From contig JAFRSR010000385.1 of assembly GCA_017427485.1 (NCBI GenBank), positions 1-33,351 on the forward strand: 33,351 bases of DNA, given 5' to 3'. The stretch comes from Kiritimatiellia bacterium. Its GTDB lineage: Bacteria > Verrucomicrobiota > Kiritimatiellia > RFP12 > UBA1067. A model generated the notes under the pieces. The model was given only the letters and a program-made list of their open reading frames with translations. It was not told where the DNA came from and did not search any database. The stretch's first letter is position 1; every line of letters begins with the position of its first letter. Below are positions 22,953 through 32,393 of the stretch, piece by piece. Made by a program: the position numbers and the translations under genes.

Positions 22953-25900
22953 ATGAAAAAGACTCTGGCGACATGCACGTTCATCGCATCGGCCCTGGGG
23001 GCGTTCGCCACCGCCACCGTGACGGACGCGAACGGAATCCTGACGATTGCCGTGCCGTCGGGCGAGGACTACAACCTGAGCACGCACGCCTCCGGCATCG
23101 CCGCGAACACGTGGACGGAGATCGTGAAGACCGGACTCGGCACGCTCAACGGCGCAGGCGCGTTCACGTCCGCCTTCAGGGGCACCCTTCGCATCAGCGA
23201 GGGATACTACTACGCCACCAGCCGCGACTCTCTGCCGAACAACACGTCCGCGAAAGTGGTGGTCGAGGGCAACGCCACGGGCGGCGGCACGCTGAAGACG
23301 CATGTGACGACGAGCGGTTTCAAGTGGGATTCAAACGCGCACCTTTATCTCTCCGGCACGGGCGTGGGCGGCACGGCCGGCGCCATCCACAACCTCAGCA
23401 CGCAATCCACGGAGTTTCACTGGGTCCAGCTGGACGCCGACATCCTTTGGCACAACAATGTCCAAGCAGGGCAGTCCCAGCTGCGCACGCACTTCGACAT
23501 GCAAGGACACAACGCCACCTTCACGGGGCCGGGCGAGACGACATTCTTCGTGGCCATCACGAACCCTGGCGATCTCTACGAGAACGGACGGGTCATCCGC
23601 TTCAATTCAAGCCAAATCCATGGCCTGAACGGCGAGGGACGGCCGCACCGCATCTACGTGCTGGGCGGCAACGTGTCCGCCTACAACACCAACAACATGT
23701 TGACGGACTGGGAAATCTTCGGCGACCACCCGTCCGGGCAAGGGCTGCTCTCCATCCTGGCATCTTCGGGCAACACCTCGAGCACCAAAACGAACAAGTG
23801 GACGGGGAGCATCTATCTGGAAGCGGGCGCGGTGACAAACACCATCCATGGCGGAGATCTCGCTACGCCGGTCTATTTCCGCATCTGCGAACGGGGTCGC
23901 ATCGCCGGTCCCGGCACGGCGTTCTACTACCAGGGACAGACATGGGTGCATGGCACGAACACGTACGAGGGCGGCACGATCGTCAACGCCGACACGCAGG
24001 TCCATTTCGTCGACGAGAAATCGATTCCTCGCCATGACGGCTACGGCGACATCAGCGTTTTCCGACGCGGAGTCGCCGCCTTTGCGGGCAAGTCGGCCAC
24101 GAACCCGATCGGCTGGGGCGCGCAGGCGTGGTTCGACATCTCGCGCTCCCTTTCACGGACATACGACGAGGGATGGAACTGTTTCGCCATGGAAGTCCCG
24201 GAGGGGCAGACGGCCGAACTGGGCACGGGCGAGATTGGCGGCACCGGATCTACCGGTCGCCCCTACACGCGGCTCAGCCTAATGGGCGGCGGCACGGCCA
24301 TGGCCACGGCGACGTTTGCAGATAAGCCGTGGTTCTGCGTATTCGCCACCAACCAGATGACGACGCTCGAGCTGTCCACGCCGAACGCGGCCGGGGGTGC
24401 GCCCGGATGGATGCAGGTCAAGGGACGCGCCCGCCTTGTGTTCAAGGACGCCGGTCTCCTGACCTGTACGACGAACATCCAGATTTTCGGCAATGCCAAT
24501 ATCGGCGAGAACCCCCGCCTGATTGTCGACGCTCAGTCGCGAATCGTCCGTCCGGAGGCGAACAAAGGCGCCGGCTTCGAGCTAGGCATGGCCGGCGGCG
24601 GCCGTCCGAACGGCACGCTCGAGATCCGCGCGGGCGGCGTGGTCTCGAACCGCCTCCAGTCGGCGAACTCAAACGACAGCACGGGCACGCTGCTCGTCCG
24701 CTCGGGCGGCATCTTCCGCCAGATGGGCGCGAGCGGCGAGGACACGTACTCCGCGCAAGGCGCGCGCAGCGAGGCGTACTACGAGCTGGAAGACGGCGCG
24801 ACGATGTCGGCGCGCGGCACGGGCATCTACACGTCCGGCGGATCGAGCGGCATCAGCCTTTTCAGCATCAAGGGCGGACTGTGGGACCATTCGGGCGGCT
24901 CGCTCAGCGTCGGCCGCGAATCGACGGGCATGGTGTACCAGACGGGCGGCACGATCCGGATGGGTACGCAGTTTGCCGCCTTTCCCAGCGCGAACTACCG
25001 CCGGGCGAACAACATGAACAAGTCCGGTTTCGGTTCTCTCACCCTGGAGGGCGCGAGAACAGAATTCGTCTCGTCCACGCGCGTGGGCCTCTGCGACCGC
25101 GGCTACAGCCGGGGGCAAATCGACGTCAACGACGGCGCGTCTCTGACGGCGCTCAAGATTTCCAAGTCGCTCGTGCAGTTCTGGAAGAGCAACAGTTCCA
25201 CCAACCAGTATTCGCGTCCCGTCCAGACGACCGCCTACGTCGGCTTCAACGGCGGCACCCTGCGCGCCGCCGGGAACGCGACGGACTGGCTGGGCAATCC
25301 GTCCGAGACATTCAAATACGGTGACACCGGTCTCACCGAGACGGGCGTAGGCGATTCCCGCCCCGACTACGTGACCGTCTACGCGGGCGGCGCGACGCTG
25401 GACGCCTCCAACTTCAACGTGACGGTGCAGGCGCCGATCGTCAAGCCCGGCACGGGCAAGAGCGTGACGGCGCTCGCGATTCCCGCCAACGCGGACATGA
25501 CGGGCTACACGGCCGCGCCCATCGTGCAGATATTCGGCGACGGGCAGGGCGCACTCGCAATGGCGCTCTATGACTCCACGAACGGCGTGGTGACGGGCGT
25601 CAAGGTGGTGTCGCCCGGTTGGGGCTACACCACGGCCACGGCGCAGCTGATTCGTGGCGGCAAGTCGACGGCCACGGCGCTGGAGGTGACGTTGGCGGAC
25701 GCCGACACGACGGGCGGCCTCACGGTAACAGGCGGTACGGGAACCGTCACGCTCGAGGCGGCGAACACGTACGGCGGCCCCACGACGACGGCCGGCGGCA
25801 CGCTGAAGGTGGCCCACGCGAACGCCATCCCCGACGGATCCGAGATCCGGCTCGGCGACGGCGTCCTCGACATGAACGGCTTCGCGATTCCCTCAAGCAG

Positions 25901-26087
25901 CACGGTGAAGATCGCAGACCCCTCCGCGTACGTCTCGCGCTCGAACACCGTGACCGTGGCGCGTAACCTGACCGCGCCCGTCACCGTGGCGAACGTGAAC
26001 GAGATGCCGCCCAACTGGTACGTCGACCAGTCCGGCGGCAGCCTCTACCTCATCTTCAGCCGCGGCACCTACATCATCTTCCGTTGA
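22953..26087 (+). CDS. Large secreted beta-strand-repeat protein (1044 aa)
   Basis: The ATG at 22953 is chosen for its strong GGAGGAAGGA site and the signal peptide MKKTLATCTFIASALGAFA; an in-frame ATG at 22929 is weaker. The protein is almost all beta-repeat: KTGLGTLNGAGAFTSAFRGTLRISEG, NTYEGGTIVNADTQVHF, GTLEIRAGGVVSNR, GTLLVRSGGIFRQ and GTVTLEAANTYGGPTTTAGGTLKVAHA, the last being a classic autotransporter-associated repeat. It ends PPNWYVDQ...SLYLIFSRGTYIIFR, sharing W-Y-V-x-Q and the GT-x-x-I-x-R end with the 834-aa protein. No barrel or enzymatic site is seen. A glycoside hydrolase gene follows after 11 bases, so the two are probably made together. Confidence 0.85.
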   Translation: MKKTLATCTFIASALGAFATATVTDANGILTIAVPSGEDYNLSTHASGIAANTWTEIVKTGLGTLNGAGAFTSAFRGTLRISEGYYYATSRDSLPNNTSAKVVVEGNATGGGTLKTHVTTSGFKWDSNAHLYLSGTGVGGTAGAIHNLSTQSTEFHWVQLDADILWHNNVQAGQSQLRTHFDMQGHNATFTGPGETTFFVAITNPGDLYENGRVIRFNSSQIHGLNGEGRPHRIYVLGGNVSAYNTNNMLTDWEIFGDHPSGQGLLSILASSGNTSSTKTNKWTGSIYLEAGAVTNTIHGGDLATPVYFRICERGRIAGPGTAFYYQGQTWVHGTNTYEGGTIVNADTQVHFVDEKSIPRHDGYGDISVFRRGVAAFAGKSATNPIGWGAQAWFDISRSLSRTYDEGWNCFAMEVPEGQTAELGTGEIGGTGSTGRPYTRLSLMGGGTAMATATFADKPWFCVFATNQMTTLELSTPNAAGGAPGWMQVKGRARLVFKDAGLLTCTTNIQIFGNANIGENPRLIVDAQSRIVRPEANKGAGFELGMAGGGRPNGTLEIRAGGVVSNRLQSANSNDSTGTLLVRSGGIFRQMGASGEDTYSAQGARSEAYYELEDGATMSARGTGIYTSGGSSGISLFSIKGGLWDHSGGSLSVGRESTGMVYQTGGTIRMGTQFAAFPSANYRRANNMNKSGFGSLTLEGARTEFVSSTRVGLCDRGYSRGQIDVNDGASLTALKISKSLVQFWKSNSSTNQYSRPVQTTAYVGFNGGTLRAAGNATDWLGNPSETFKYGDTGLTETGVGDSRPDYVTVYAGGATLDASNFNVTVQAPIVKPGTGKSVTALAIPANADMTGYTAAPIVQIFGDGQGALAMALYDSTNGVVTGVKVVSPGWGYTTATAQLIRGGKSTATALEVTLADADTTGGLTVTGGTGTVTLEAANTYGGPTTTAGGTLKVAHANAIPDGSEIRLGDGVLDMNGFAIPSSSTVKIADPSAYVSRSNTVTVARNLTAPVTVANVNEMPPNWYVDQSGGSLYLIFSRGTYIIFR

Positions 26088-26098
26088 AAGGCCAAAAT

Positions 26099-28570
26099 AT
26101 GACGCGCTATGCAAAAAGATTCGTGCTGCCTGTCGTTTCCTTTACGACGGCGCTGTGCCTGAACGCCGCCGAAACCGCGCTCGTGCGCGTCAAGTGGAGC
26201 GAATTCGTGACCACCGACAAAGTCGACCGCGTGATGGCGAACGCGGGCAAGGCGATCATCTACGACTGGGAGACCGGCAAGGCCGACGACCTGCTCGCCG
26301 CCGTAGGCGCAGGCGCCGCCTACGTCCGCACCTCGCGTCCGCTTGAGGCGCGCGCCATCATCGGCGCGCAGGCGGCAAAAAGGAAGTGGGGCGCCAAGGG
26401 CTTCCCGCCCTATGACTGCAAGCAATTCATCCCGGGCGTCACCCGCCGCGCCACCGGCGCGTTCCGCACGGAACAGGACCCCGACGGACGCTGGTGGCTC
26501 GTCGACCCGCTCGGACGCGGCTTCCTGAGCTTCGGCGTGCAGAGCGCCAACTGGTCGGGTTGCTACGATCCGGCCAACAACCGCTACGCCTACCGCGAGA
26601 CGAACATCAAGCAGTTCGGCACGCCCGAGAAATGGGCGGAAGACACAGTCAAGAAATACACGGAATGGGGCTTCAACACGCTCAGCTTCGGCTGCGGCGG
26701 TGAACTGGACTACCGGGGCGTGCCGCGCATCCGCGTGGCGTTGTTCGGCCAGCGCATGTGCCATCTCGGAATGCCCGAAGAATACTGGATCAACGCGGAG
26801 CATTCTCCTGCTGGCTCCGCATTCCCCAACGTGTTCCACCCGCGCTTCGCGGAGATCTGCTCTCTCGTTGCGAAGTGGATGTGCGCCCCGTACAAGGACG
26901 ACCCATGGACCATCGGCTACTATCTCGACAACGAACTCGCGTGGGGACGCGGCAAGACCGCGCCCGGCGTGCCCAAGCCCTTCGCCCTCTTCGAGGTCTG
27001 CATGCGCAAGAAGCCCGGACACTCCGCGCGCGTCGCCGCCGAGAACTGGCTTCGCGCGCACGGCATCGATCCCGCCGGGAAGGTGCCGGACGAGGTGAAG
27101 CGCGGCTTCCTCCTGGAGATCGCCCGCCGCTACTTCAAGACCACCTCCGAGGCCGTGCGCGCAGCCGACCCCAACCACCTCGTGATGGGCTGCCGCTTCG
27201 CCGGAATCGGCGGCGCGGGCGACGACGAGGTGTGGAACGTTGCCGGCGAGTACTGCGACGTCGTCTCATTCAACTGCTACCCGATGACGGACATCGACCG
27301 CAACACCGTCACACCCGGCGCCGCAGAGGGTCGCACCTGCCGCGAGGCGTTCGACGCCCTTTACGCCCGAACGAAAAAGCCGATGATGATTCCCGAATGG
27401 GCCTTCCCCGCGCTTGACTCGGGTCTCCCCTGCCTCCACGGCGCGGGACAGCGTTTCTACACGCAGGCGGAACGCACGCGTGCGTCCGAGCTCTGGATGC
27501 GCACGCTCCTGCCAATGCCATACATCGTTGGGTGGGCCGTGTTCCGCTGGGTTGACCAGCCTGCGGGCGGCGCGGGCGGCAACGGCGAGGACAGCAACTA
27601 CGGCCTCGTAAGCGAGGCGGGCGTGCCCTATCCGTGCGTGGAGGCGTTTGCGCGCATCCAGAAAAACGCGAAAGCGCTGCGGTACGCCCCGCCGCCCGAA
27701 ACGCGCGAGGCCCCGCCGGTCTCCACGCGCGTCGTCGACGAGATGCTTGCGCGCATCCCCCCCATGGGAGACGCTGTCGCCGCCGAGACGGCGGCTCTCC
27801 ATACTGCCAGCGCGACCGCAACGGCCTCCTTCACGCGCAACGGCGACATGTTCCGCGTGACGAACGGCGACCTCGTGGCCGAGGGCCGCGTCGGCGGCGA
27901 GACGATGCTCACGCGCGTCGCGCGCAACGGCCAGACGCTCGGCACCTGGAAGTTCATGCTGCACCACGACCGCAACGGCGTGCGCTGTTGGACCTCCGCC
28001 ACGCGCGTCACGGCGGCAGAGTGGAAACCTGCGTCAGACGGCAGCGGACGGCTCGTGGTCACCGCCGAGGCGCACGACCACGGCATCGCCTACCGCGTGA
28101 AAGAGGGCTTCAATTTCACGCCCGGACAGCCGGCTTTCCGCGTGGACCTGCTCGAACTCGCCAACATCGGCACGGAGCCGATCACGATGCGGCGCATCTA
28201 CTTCAGTCCCGTCGCGCCGTTCGCGGGCGAGGTGCCCGCGAAGGAGGCTCAGCCCGTGCCGAACCTGTGGCGCGCGCCGAAATCGTCCGCGTGGATTGCG
28301 AAGGACGGACGCTTCTGGGGCGTCGTAACGGACGCGGAGCGGATGGGCGCGATGAACTTCCACGTGGAGCCGAACGGCGGCGTGCATCCCGACTTCGCGA
28401 TCGTCCCCCTTCTCCGCCGCGAGCAGCGCGATGAGACGCTCGCGCCGGGAGCTTCTTACAAGCCGACACCCGACGAGCGCATGCGCGCATGGGCGATCCC
28501 CGGTTTCGGCGGCGCCGCCGAATGGCGCCGGATCACCGCGTCACACGCGTGCGCTCATCCCGTTCAGTAG
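26099..28570 (+). CDS. Secreted clan GH-A glycoside hydrolase, agarase/GH50-like
   Basis: This 823-aa exported enzyme has a signal peptide (MTRYAKRFVLPVVSFTTALCLNA) and then a small N-terminal region. A TIM-barrel part begins DPDGRWWLVDPLGRGFLSFGV, the usual opening of agarase-type proteins. The probable acid/base is E279 in IGYYLDNELAWG and the probable nucleophile E433 in KPMMIPEWAFPALDSG; RWVDQPAGG and DSNYGLVSEAG close the barrel. After about residue 560 comes a beta-sandwich module (FRVTNGDLVAEGR, FNFTPGQPAFRVDLLEL, RAPKSSAWIAKDG) that may bind substrate. The family resembles GH50 and neighbouring unclassified groups; the substrate need not be agarose. It has AAAGG before the ATG at 26099, 11 bases after the beta-repeat gene. 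Its 3' end meets the pyrF gene tail to tail with 20 bases between, and no terminator is visible there. Confidence 0.78.
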   Translation: MTRYAKRFVLPVVSFTTALCLNAAETALVRVKWSEFVTTDKVDRVMANAGKAIIYDWETGKADDLLAAVGAGAAYVRTSRPLEARAIIGAQAAKRKWGAKGFPPYDCKQFIPGVTRRATGAFRTEQDPDGRWWLVDPLGRGFLSFGVQSANWSGCYDPANNRYAYRETNIKQFGTPEKWAEDTVKKYTEWGFNTLSFGCGGELDYRGVPRIRVALFGQRMCHLGMPEEYWINAEHSPAGSAFPNVFHPRFAEICSLVAKWMCAPYKDDPWTIGYYLDNELAWGRGKTAPGVPKPFALFEVCMRKKPGHSARVAAENWLRAHGIDPAGKVPDEVKRGFLLEIARRYFKTTSEAVRAADPNHLVMGCRFAGIGGAGDDEVWNVAGEYCDVVSFNCYPMTDIDRNTVTPGAAEGRTCREAFDALYARTKKPMMIPEWAFPALDSGLPCLHGAGQRFYTQAERTRASELWMRTLLPMPYIVGWAVFRWVDQPAGGAGGNGEDSNYGLVSEAGVPYPCVEAFARIQKNAKALRYAPPPETREAPPVSTRVVDEMLARIPPMGDAVAAETAALHTASATATASFTRNGDMFRVTNGDLVAEGRVGGETMLTRVARNGQTLGTWKFMLHHDRNGVRCWTSATRVTAAEWKPASDGSGRLVVTAEAHDHGIAYRVKEGFNFTPGQPAFRVDLLELANIGTEPITMRRIYFSPVAPFAGEVPAKEAQPVPNLWRAPKSSAWIAKDGRFWGVVTDAERMGAMNFHVEPNGGVHPDFAIVPLLRREQRDETLAPGASYKPTPDERMRAWAIPGFGGAAEWRRITASHACAHPVQ

Positions 28571-28590
28571 CGACAAGCACGCCCTTCACG

Positions 28591-29292
28591 TCACTTCGCG
28601 GCGTTCATTTCCGCGCGGATGGCGCGCGCGGCGGCCGCGGGGTCTTCCGCGCCGAGGATCGGGCGGCCCACGACGAGGTGCGTGGCGCCGTCGCGCACCG
28701 CGTCTGCGGGCGTAGCCACGCGCTTCTGGTCGCCCACGGCGGCGCCGGCCGGACGCACGCCCGGCGTGATGAACAGCGTGCCGGCGGGCAGGAGACGCGA
28801 AAGCGTGCCCACTTCCTTCGGGCTGCAGACGAGTCCGTGCGCGCCGTTGGACGTGGCGAACTGCGCCATCGCGAGCACCTGGTCGGCGGGCGTGCGGCCC
28901 GCGATGCCGACGTCCGCGAGGTCGGTCTGATCGAGCGAGGTGAGCACGGTCACGGCGAGGATCTTCGGGCCGGCCGCGCCGAACGTGGCGGCGGCGTCCG
29001 CCGCCGCCTTGATCATCGCCTTGCCGCCCACGGAATGGATCGTCATGAGGTTGACGCCGAGCTTGCCGCCGCTCAGCACGGCGCGCTCGACCGTGCGCGG
29101 GATGTCGTGGAACTTGAGGTCGAGGAACACCTTCTTGCCGAGGTCCTTCACGGCCTTCACCACGTCGGGCCCCTCGGCCGTGAACAGCTCCAGGCCGATC
29201 TTGTAGAAATCCACCGTCTCGCCGAGAAGCTTCACCTTCGCCTCGGCCTCCGTGCGCGTCTGCACGTCGAGCGCCACGATCAACTCTGCCAT
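28591..29292 (-). CDS. pyrF: Orotidine 5'-phosphate decarboxylase
   Basis: This 233-aa enzyme makes UMP from OMP, the last step of pyrimidine synthesis. The core motif KKVFLDLKFHDIPRTVERAV carries the catalytic Asp-Lys-x-x-Asp set. LIVALDVQTRTEA is at the N-terminus and FITPGVRPAGAAVGDQKRVATPADAVRDGATHLVVGRPI at the C-terminus. The length is standard for the bacterial type I form. It starts 5 bases after the dapF stop and is the last gene of the dxs-NERD-S41-dapF-pyrF row. Confidence 0.95.
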   Translation of the reverse strand: MAELIVALDVQTRTEAEAKVKLLGETVDFYKIGLELFTAEGPDVVKAVKDLGKKVFLDLKFHDIPRTVERAVLSGGKLGVNLMTIHSVGGKAMIKAAADAAATFGAAGPKILAVTVLTSLDQTDLADVGIAGRTPADQVLAMAQFATSNGAHGLVCSPKEVGTLSRLLPAGTLFITPGVRPAGAAVGDQKRVATPADAVRDGATHLVVGRPILGAEDPAAAARAIRAEMNAAK

Positions 29293-29297
29293 CTTTT

Positions 29298-30143
29298 TCA
29301 CTCCATTTCGTTGCCGGTGTCGAAACTGTCGAGGTCGACGACGCCCTCGAAGACCTTCTTGACGGGACCCGTGAGGGTGAACCCCGTCGATTTGGCGTGC
29401 CGCCAGTCGCCGTCCACGGTGAGCGTGTAGCCCTGGGACGTGCGGACGTGGACGGGCAGGGACATCTTCTTCGTCTCGACCGCCACGACGGCCGTCGCGA
29501 CAGCGCCCGTGCCGCACGCGCCGCTCTCCGCCTCCACGCCGCGCTCGTAGGTGCGGATGAGCGCCTTGTGGGCGGGGATGAACTGGACGAAGTCGACGTT
29601 CGTGCCGTTGGGCGCGAAGGCGTCCGAGAGGCGCAGCGCGCGGCCGAGGCCCTCCACGTCGACGGAGGCGACGCTCTCGCAGGGCACGATGAAGTGGGGC
29701 ACGCCCGCCTCCACGTAGTCGCCGGAGACGAACGTGTCGCCGACCTTCACCTGCAGGCCGTAGCGGCGGTTCTTCGGCTCGGGCATCCACACCTTCACGG
29801 CGCCGCTGGCGGACACCTCGGCGTCCACGAGCCCCGCGCGCGTCTCGAACGTCATCGCGGGGGCGGTCGTGACGCCGATCTCGCGCGCGAACGCCGCCAC
29901 GCAGCGCGCGCCGTTTCCGCAGAGGTCGGCCTCGGTGCCGTCCGGGTTGAAGAACACCATGCGGAAGTCGGCCACGGAGGACTTCTGGAGCAGGATCACG
30001 CCCTCGCAGGCGATGCCCGTGCGGGGCGCGGCGAGCATCGCGAGCAGCAGGTGGTCGTGCACGGGGAATGTCCCCGCGCGGTCGTCGATCAGCACGAAGT
30101 CGTTGCCGGCGCCGTGCATCTTCGTGAAGGCGATCTTTCTCAT
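29298..30143 (-). CDS. dapF: Diaminopimelate epimerase
   Basis: This 281-aa enzyme converts LL- to meso-diaminopimelate for lysine and peptidoglycan synthesis. Both halves of the fold show their catalytic cysteine: FFNPDGTEADLCGNGARC and AESGACGTGAVAT. The N-terminus, AFTKMHGAGNDFVLIDD, is typical. Its start codon overlaps the stop of the S41 protease by one base (TGATG), so it is coupled. The presence of dapF implies meso-DAP peptidoglycan, as in Gram-negative cells. Confidence 0.95.
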   Translation of the reverse strand: MRKIAFTKMHGAGNDFVLIDDRAGTFPVHDHLLLAMLAAPRTGIACEGVILLQKSSVADFRMVFFNPDGTEADLCGNGARCVAAFAREIGVTTAPAMTFETRAGLVDAEVSASGAVKVWMPEPKNRRYGLQVKVGDTFVSGDYVEAGVPHFIVPCESVASVDVEGLGRALRLSDAFAPNGTNVDFVQFIPAHKALIRTYERGVEAESGACGTGAVATAVVAVETKKMSLPVHVRTSQGYTLTVDGDWRHAKSTGFTLTGPVKKVFEGVVDLDSFDTGNEME

Positions 30144-32374
30144 CAGTAGTCGCCTCCCAGCGCGCGGAGCCACGGGGGAAGGTTGCGCGGACGGGCCTGC
30201 GCGTCGGGGGCTTCCGCCCCCTCGGTGAGGCGCACGAGGTCGGAGAGGATGTTGAGCGCCTCCTTGAGGACGAAGTCGTCTTTCTTCTCGTCCTTCTTCT
30301 TGTCCGACGAGTCGTCGTCGTCCTCGCCGTCCATCTCGTCCAGCTCGTCCGCGGCGTCGTAGACGTCGCGGTCCTCGCGCATCATCTTGCGGCGCGCCGC
30401 GCGTTCAAGCGACACGGTGCGGCGCTCGGACGCCTCGCGGCAGAGCTTCACCACCTCCAGCCGGCGCGCGTATTCGGCGGAATCCTTCAGGCGCGTCTCG
30501 GAGAGCGCCTTGAGCTGCGGCACGTAGTTGGGCATGTTCCAGATCTGGTCGTACCGGAGCGGCTCGATCATCGACCAGGGCAGGGCGTTGGGCAGGTTGT
30601 TCTCGCCGATGTCCGTGCGCTCGTCGAGGGAGGACGGCAGGCAGATGTCGCTCTCCACGCCCTTCTCCTGCGTCGACGACCCGTTGATGCGGTAGAAGCG
30701 GGCGGTCGTGACCTTGACGGAGCCGTTGGGCGTCTCGGGGTTGCCGCCGAGTTCCATGACCGTCTGGACCGTGCCCTTGCCGTGCGAGCGGTGGTCGCCG
30801 ATGACGATCGCGCGTCCCGTGTCCTGCAGGGCGCCCGCGACGATCTCGGAGGCGGAGGCCGAGAACCGGTCGATCAGCACGATGAGCGGACGGCGCCACG
30901 CGAACGTCGGGATGTCCGGGAACGTGTAGAGCGGGTAGACGTTGGCCTTCTCGCGGATCTGCACGACGGGGCAGGGACCGGGGTTCGGACGCACGAAGAG
31001 GGCCGTGAGCAGCACGGCCTCCTTCAGCGAGCCGCCGCCGTTCCCGCGCAGGTCGAGCACGAGGCCCTCCGCGCCCTGCGTGTTGAACTTCGACACCCAC
31101 TTCGCCACGTCGAGCGAGCAGGACCTGTACAGCGGGTCGTTCGGCTTCTTGTCCATCGTGCCGTAGAAGCCCGGCAGCTTCACGTAGCCGAGCTTGCGCT
31201 CTACGCCGTTGAGCGTGACGGTCTCCACGCGGCCCGTGGCGGCCTGGTCCTCGAGCTTGATCTCGTCGCGGATCAGCGCCACGCGCCGGCGCGACCCGCC
31301 GTTCTTGTCCGTCACCTCCAGCACCACGCGCGTGTCCTTCGGCCCGCGGATCTTCTTGATGGACTTGCGCATCGGCTTCCAGGTGATGTCCTCCACGGGC
31401 TCGCTGCCCTGCCCGACGCCGACGATCTTGTGCCCCACCTTGATGCTGCCTTCGCGGGCGAGGGGGCCGCCCTTCATGATCTCCTTGATCTCGAGCGCGC
31501 CGTCGTCCATCGACTGCGAAAGCACGGCGCCCACGCCGAAGAGGGAGAGGTTCATCTCCATGTCGAAGTCCTCCTTGCGCATCGGCGACATGTACGCCGA
31601 ATGCGGGTCGTAGGCCATCGTGACGGCCACGAGGTAGCGCTGGAGCACGCTCTCCTCGTCCGACTCCGTGAGGATCATCTGCAGGTAGTGGCGGTACTTC
31701 TCGAGCAGCACCTGCTTCGGCGGCTTCTCGGGCTCGGACGCCTCGGCGACGTCGTTGGTGGAGGCGCCGTCCGACGCCTCGGACTTCTTTTTCTTTTTGT
31801 TCTTCTTGCCCTTCGCCTCGTCCTCTGCGTCGAGCTCGCGCCCGATCATGATGGCGAGCATCTCGTTCTTGATGCGCCTGCGCCAGATCTCCTCGGCCTC
31901 CTCGGTCGTGGCGGGCCACGGCGCCTTGTCGCGCTTGAAGAGGTAGTCCTCCTTCACGGAGAAGTCGAACTCCTGCGTCTCAAGGAGGTTCGTCACGAAC
32001 GCGACGCGCTCGCCGAGGCGCTTCACGAACACGCGGTGCACCTCGTAGCCGAACTGCACGTCCCCTTCGCGCAGCGCGTCGTCGATGCCCGTCTTCATCG
32101 GCTCCCACGCGTCGAGGTCTGACTGCAGGAACACGCTGTGGCTGTAGTCGCACTGCGTGACGAGGTTCGACCACGCCTTGCACGACATCTCGTCGTCGAA
32201 CGGATGCGCGAGGAGGTGCTTCCGGTTGAGGATCCCGATCACCTTGCGCGCGACGCGGCCGTAATGCGGCAGCGGCTTCACGTCGACCGACTCGAGCGTG
32301 GGCGCCGTCTCCGCGCGCGCGGCGCCGCAGAGCGCCGCGGCGGCCAGCAGGATTTTCATGCTTGTTGTGTTCAT
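30143..32374 (-). CDS. Prc-type tail-specific periplasmic protease (S41)
   Basis: This 743-aa exported protease cuts proteins and lipoproteins from their C-terminus. After the signal peptide (MKILLAAAALCGAARA, within the first 22 residues) come the Prc N-terminal domain and a PDZ domain (LFGVGAVLSQSMDDGALEIKEI...GPLAREG). The S41 core has GLVLDLRGNGGGSLKEA, the serine in DRFSASASEIVAGALQDTGRAIVIGD, and the lysine in HGKGTVQ. A lysine-rich linker (KGKKNKKKKK, around residue 190) and an acidic patch (DELDEMDGEDDDDSSD) before the C-terminal helix are unusual additions. Together they make it longer than E. coli Prc. GAGGAG lies 8 bases before the ATG at 32374. Confidence 0.9.
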   Translation of the reverse strand: MNTTSMKILLAAAALCGAARAETAPTLESVDVKPLPHYGRVARKVIGILNRKHLLAHPFDDEMSCKAWSNLVTQCDYSHSVFLQSDLDAWEPMKTGIDDALREGDVQFGYEVHRVFVKRLGERVAFVTNLLETQEFDFSVKEDYLFKRDKAPWPATTEEAEEIWRRRIKNEMLAIMIGRELDAEDEAKGKKNKKKKKSEASDGASTNDVAEASEPEKPPKQVLLEKYRHYLQMILTESDEESVLQRYLVAVTMAYDPHSAYMSPMRKEDFDMEMNLSLFGVGAVLSQSMDDGALEIKEIMKGGPLAREGSIKVGHKIVGVGQGSEPVEDITWKPMRKSIKKIRGPKDTRVVLEVTDKNGGSRRRVALIRDEIKLEDQAATGRVETVTLNGVERKLGYVKLPGFYGTMDKKPNDPLYRSCSLDVAKWVSKFNTQGAEGLVLDLRGNGGGSLKEAVLLTALFVRPNPGPCPVVQIREKANVYPLYTFPDIPTFAWRRPLIVLIDRFSASASEIVAGALQDTGRAIVIGDHRSHGKGTVQTVMELGGNPETPNGSVKVTTARFYRINGSSTQEKGVESDICLPSSLDERTDIGENNLPNALPWSMIEPLRYDQIWNMPNYVPQLKALSETRLKDSAEYARRLEVVKLCREASERRTVSLERAARRKMMREDRDVYDAADELDEMDGEDDDDSSDKKKDEKKDDFVLKEALNILSDLVRLTEGAEAPDAQARPRNLPPWLRALGGDY

Positions 32375-32393
32375 AATGTTCTCCTCACACTTC

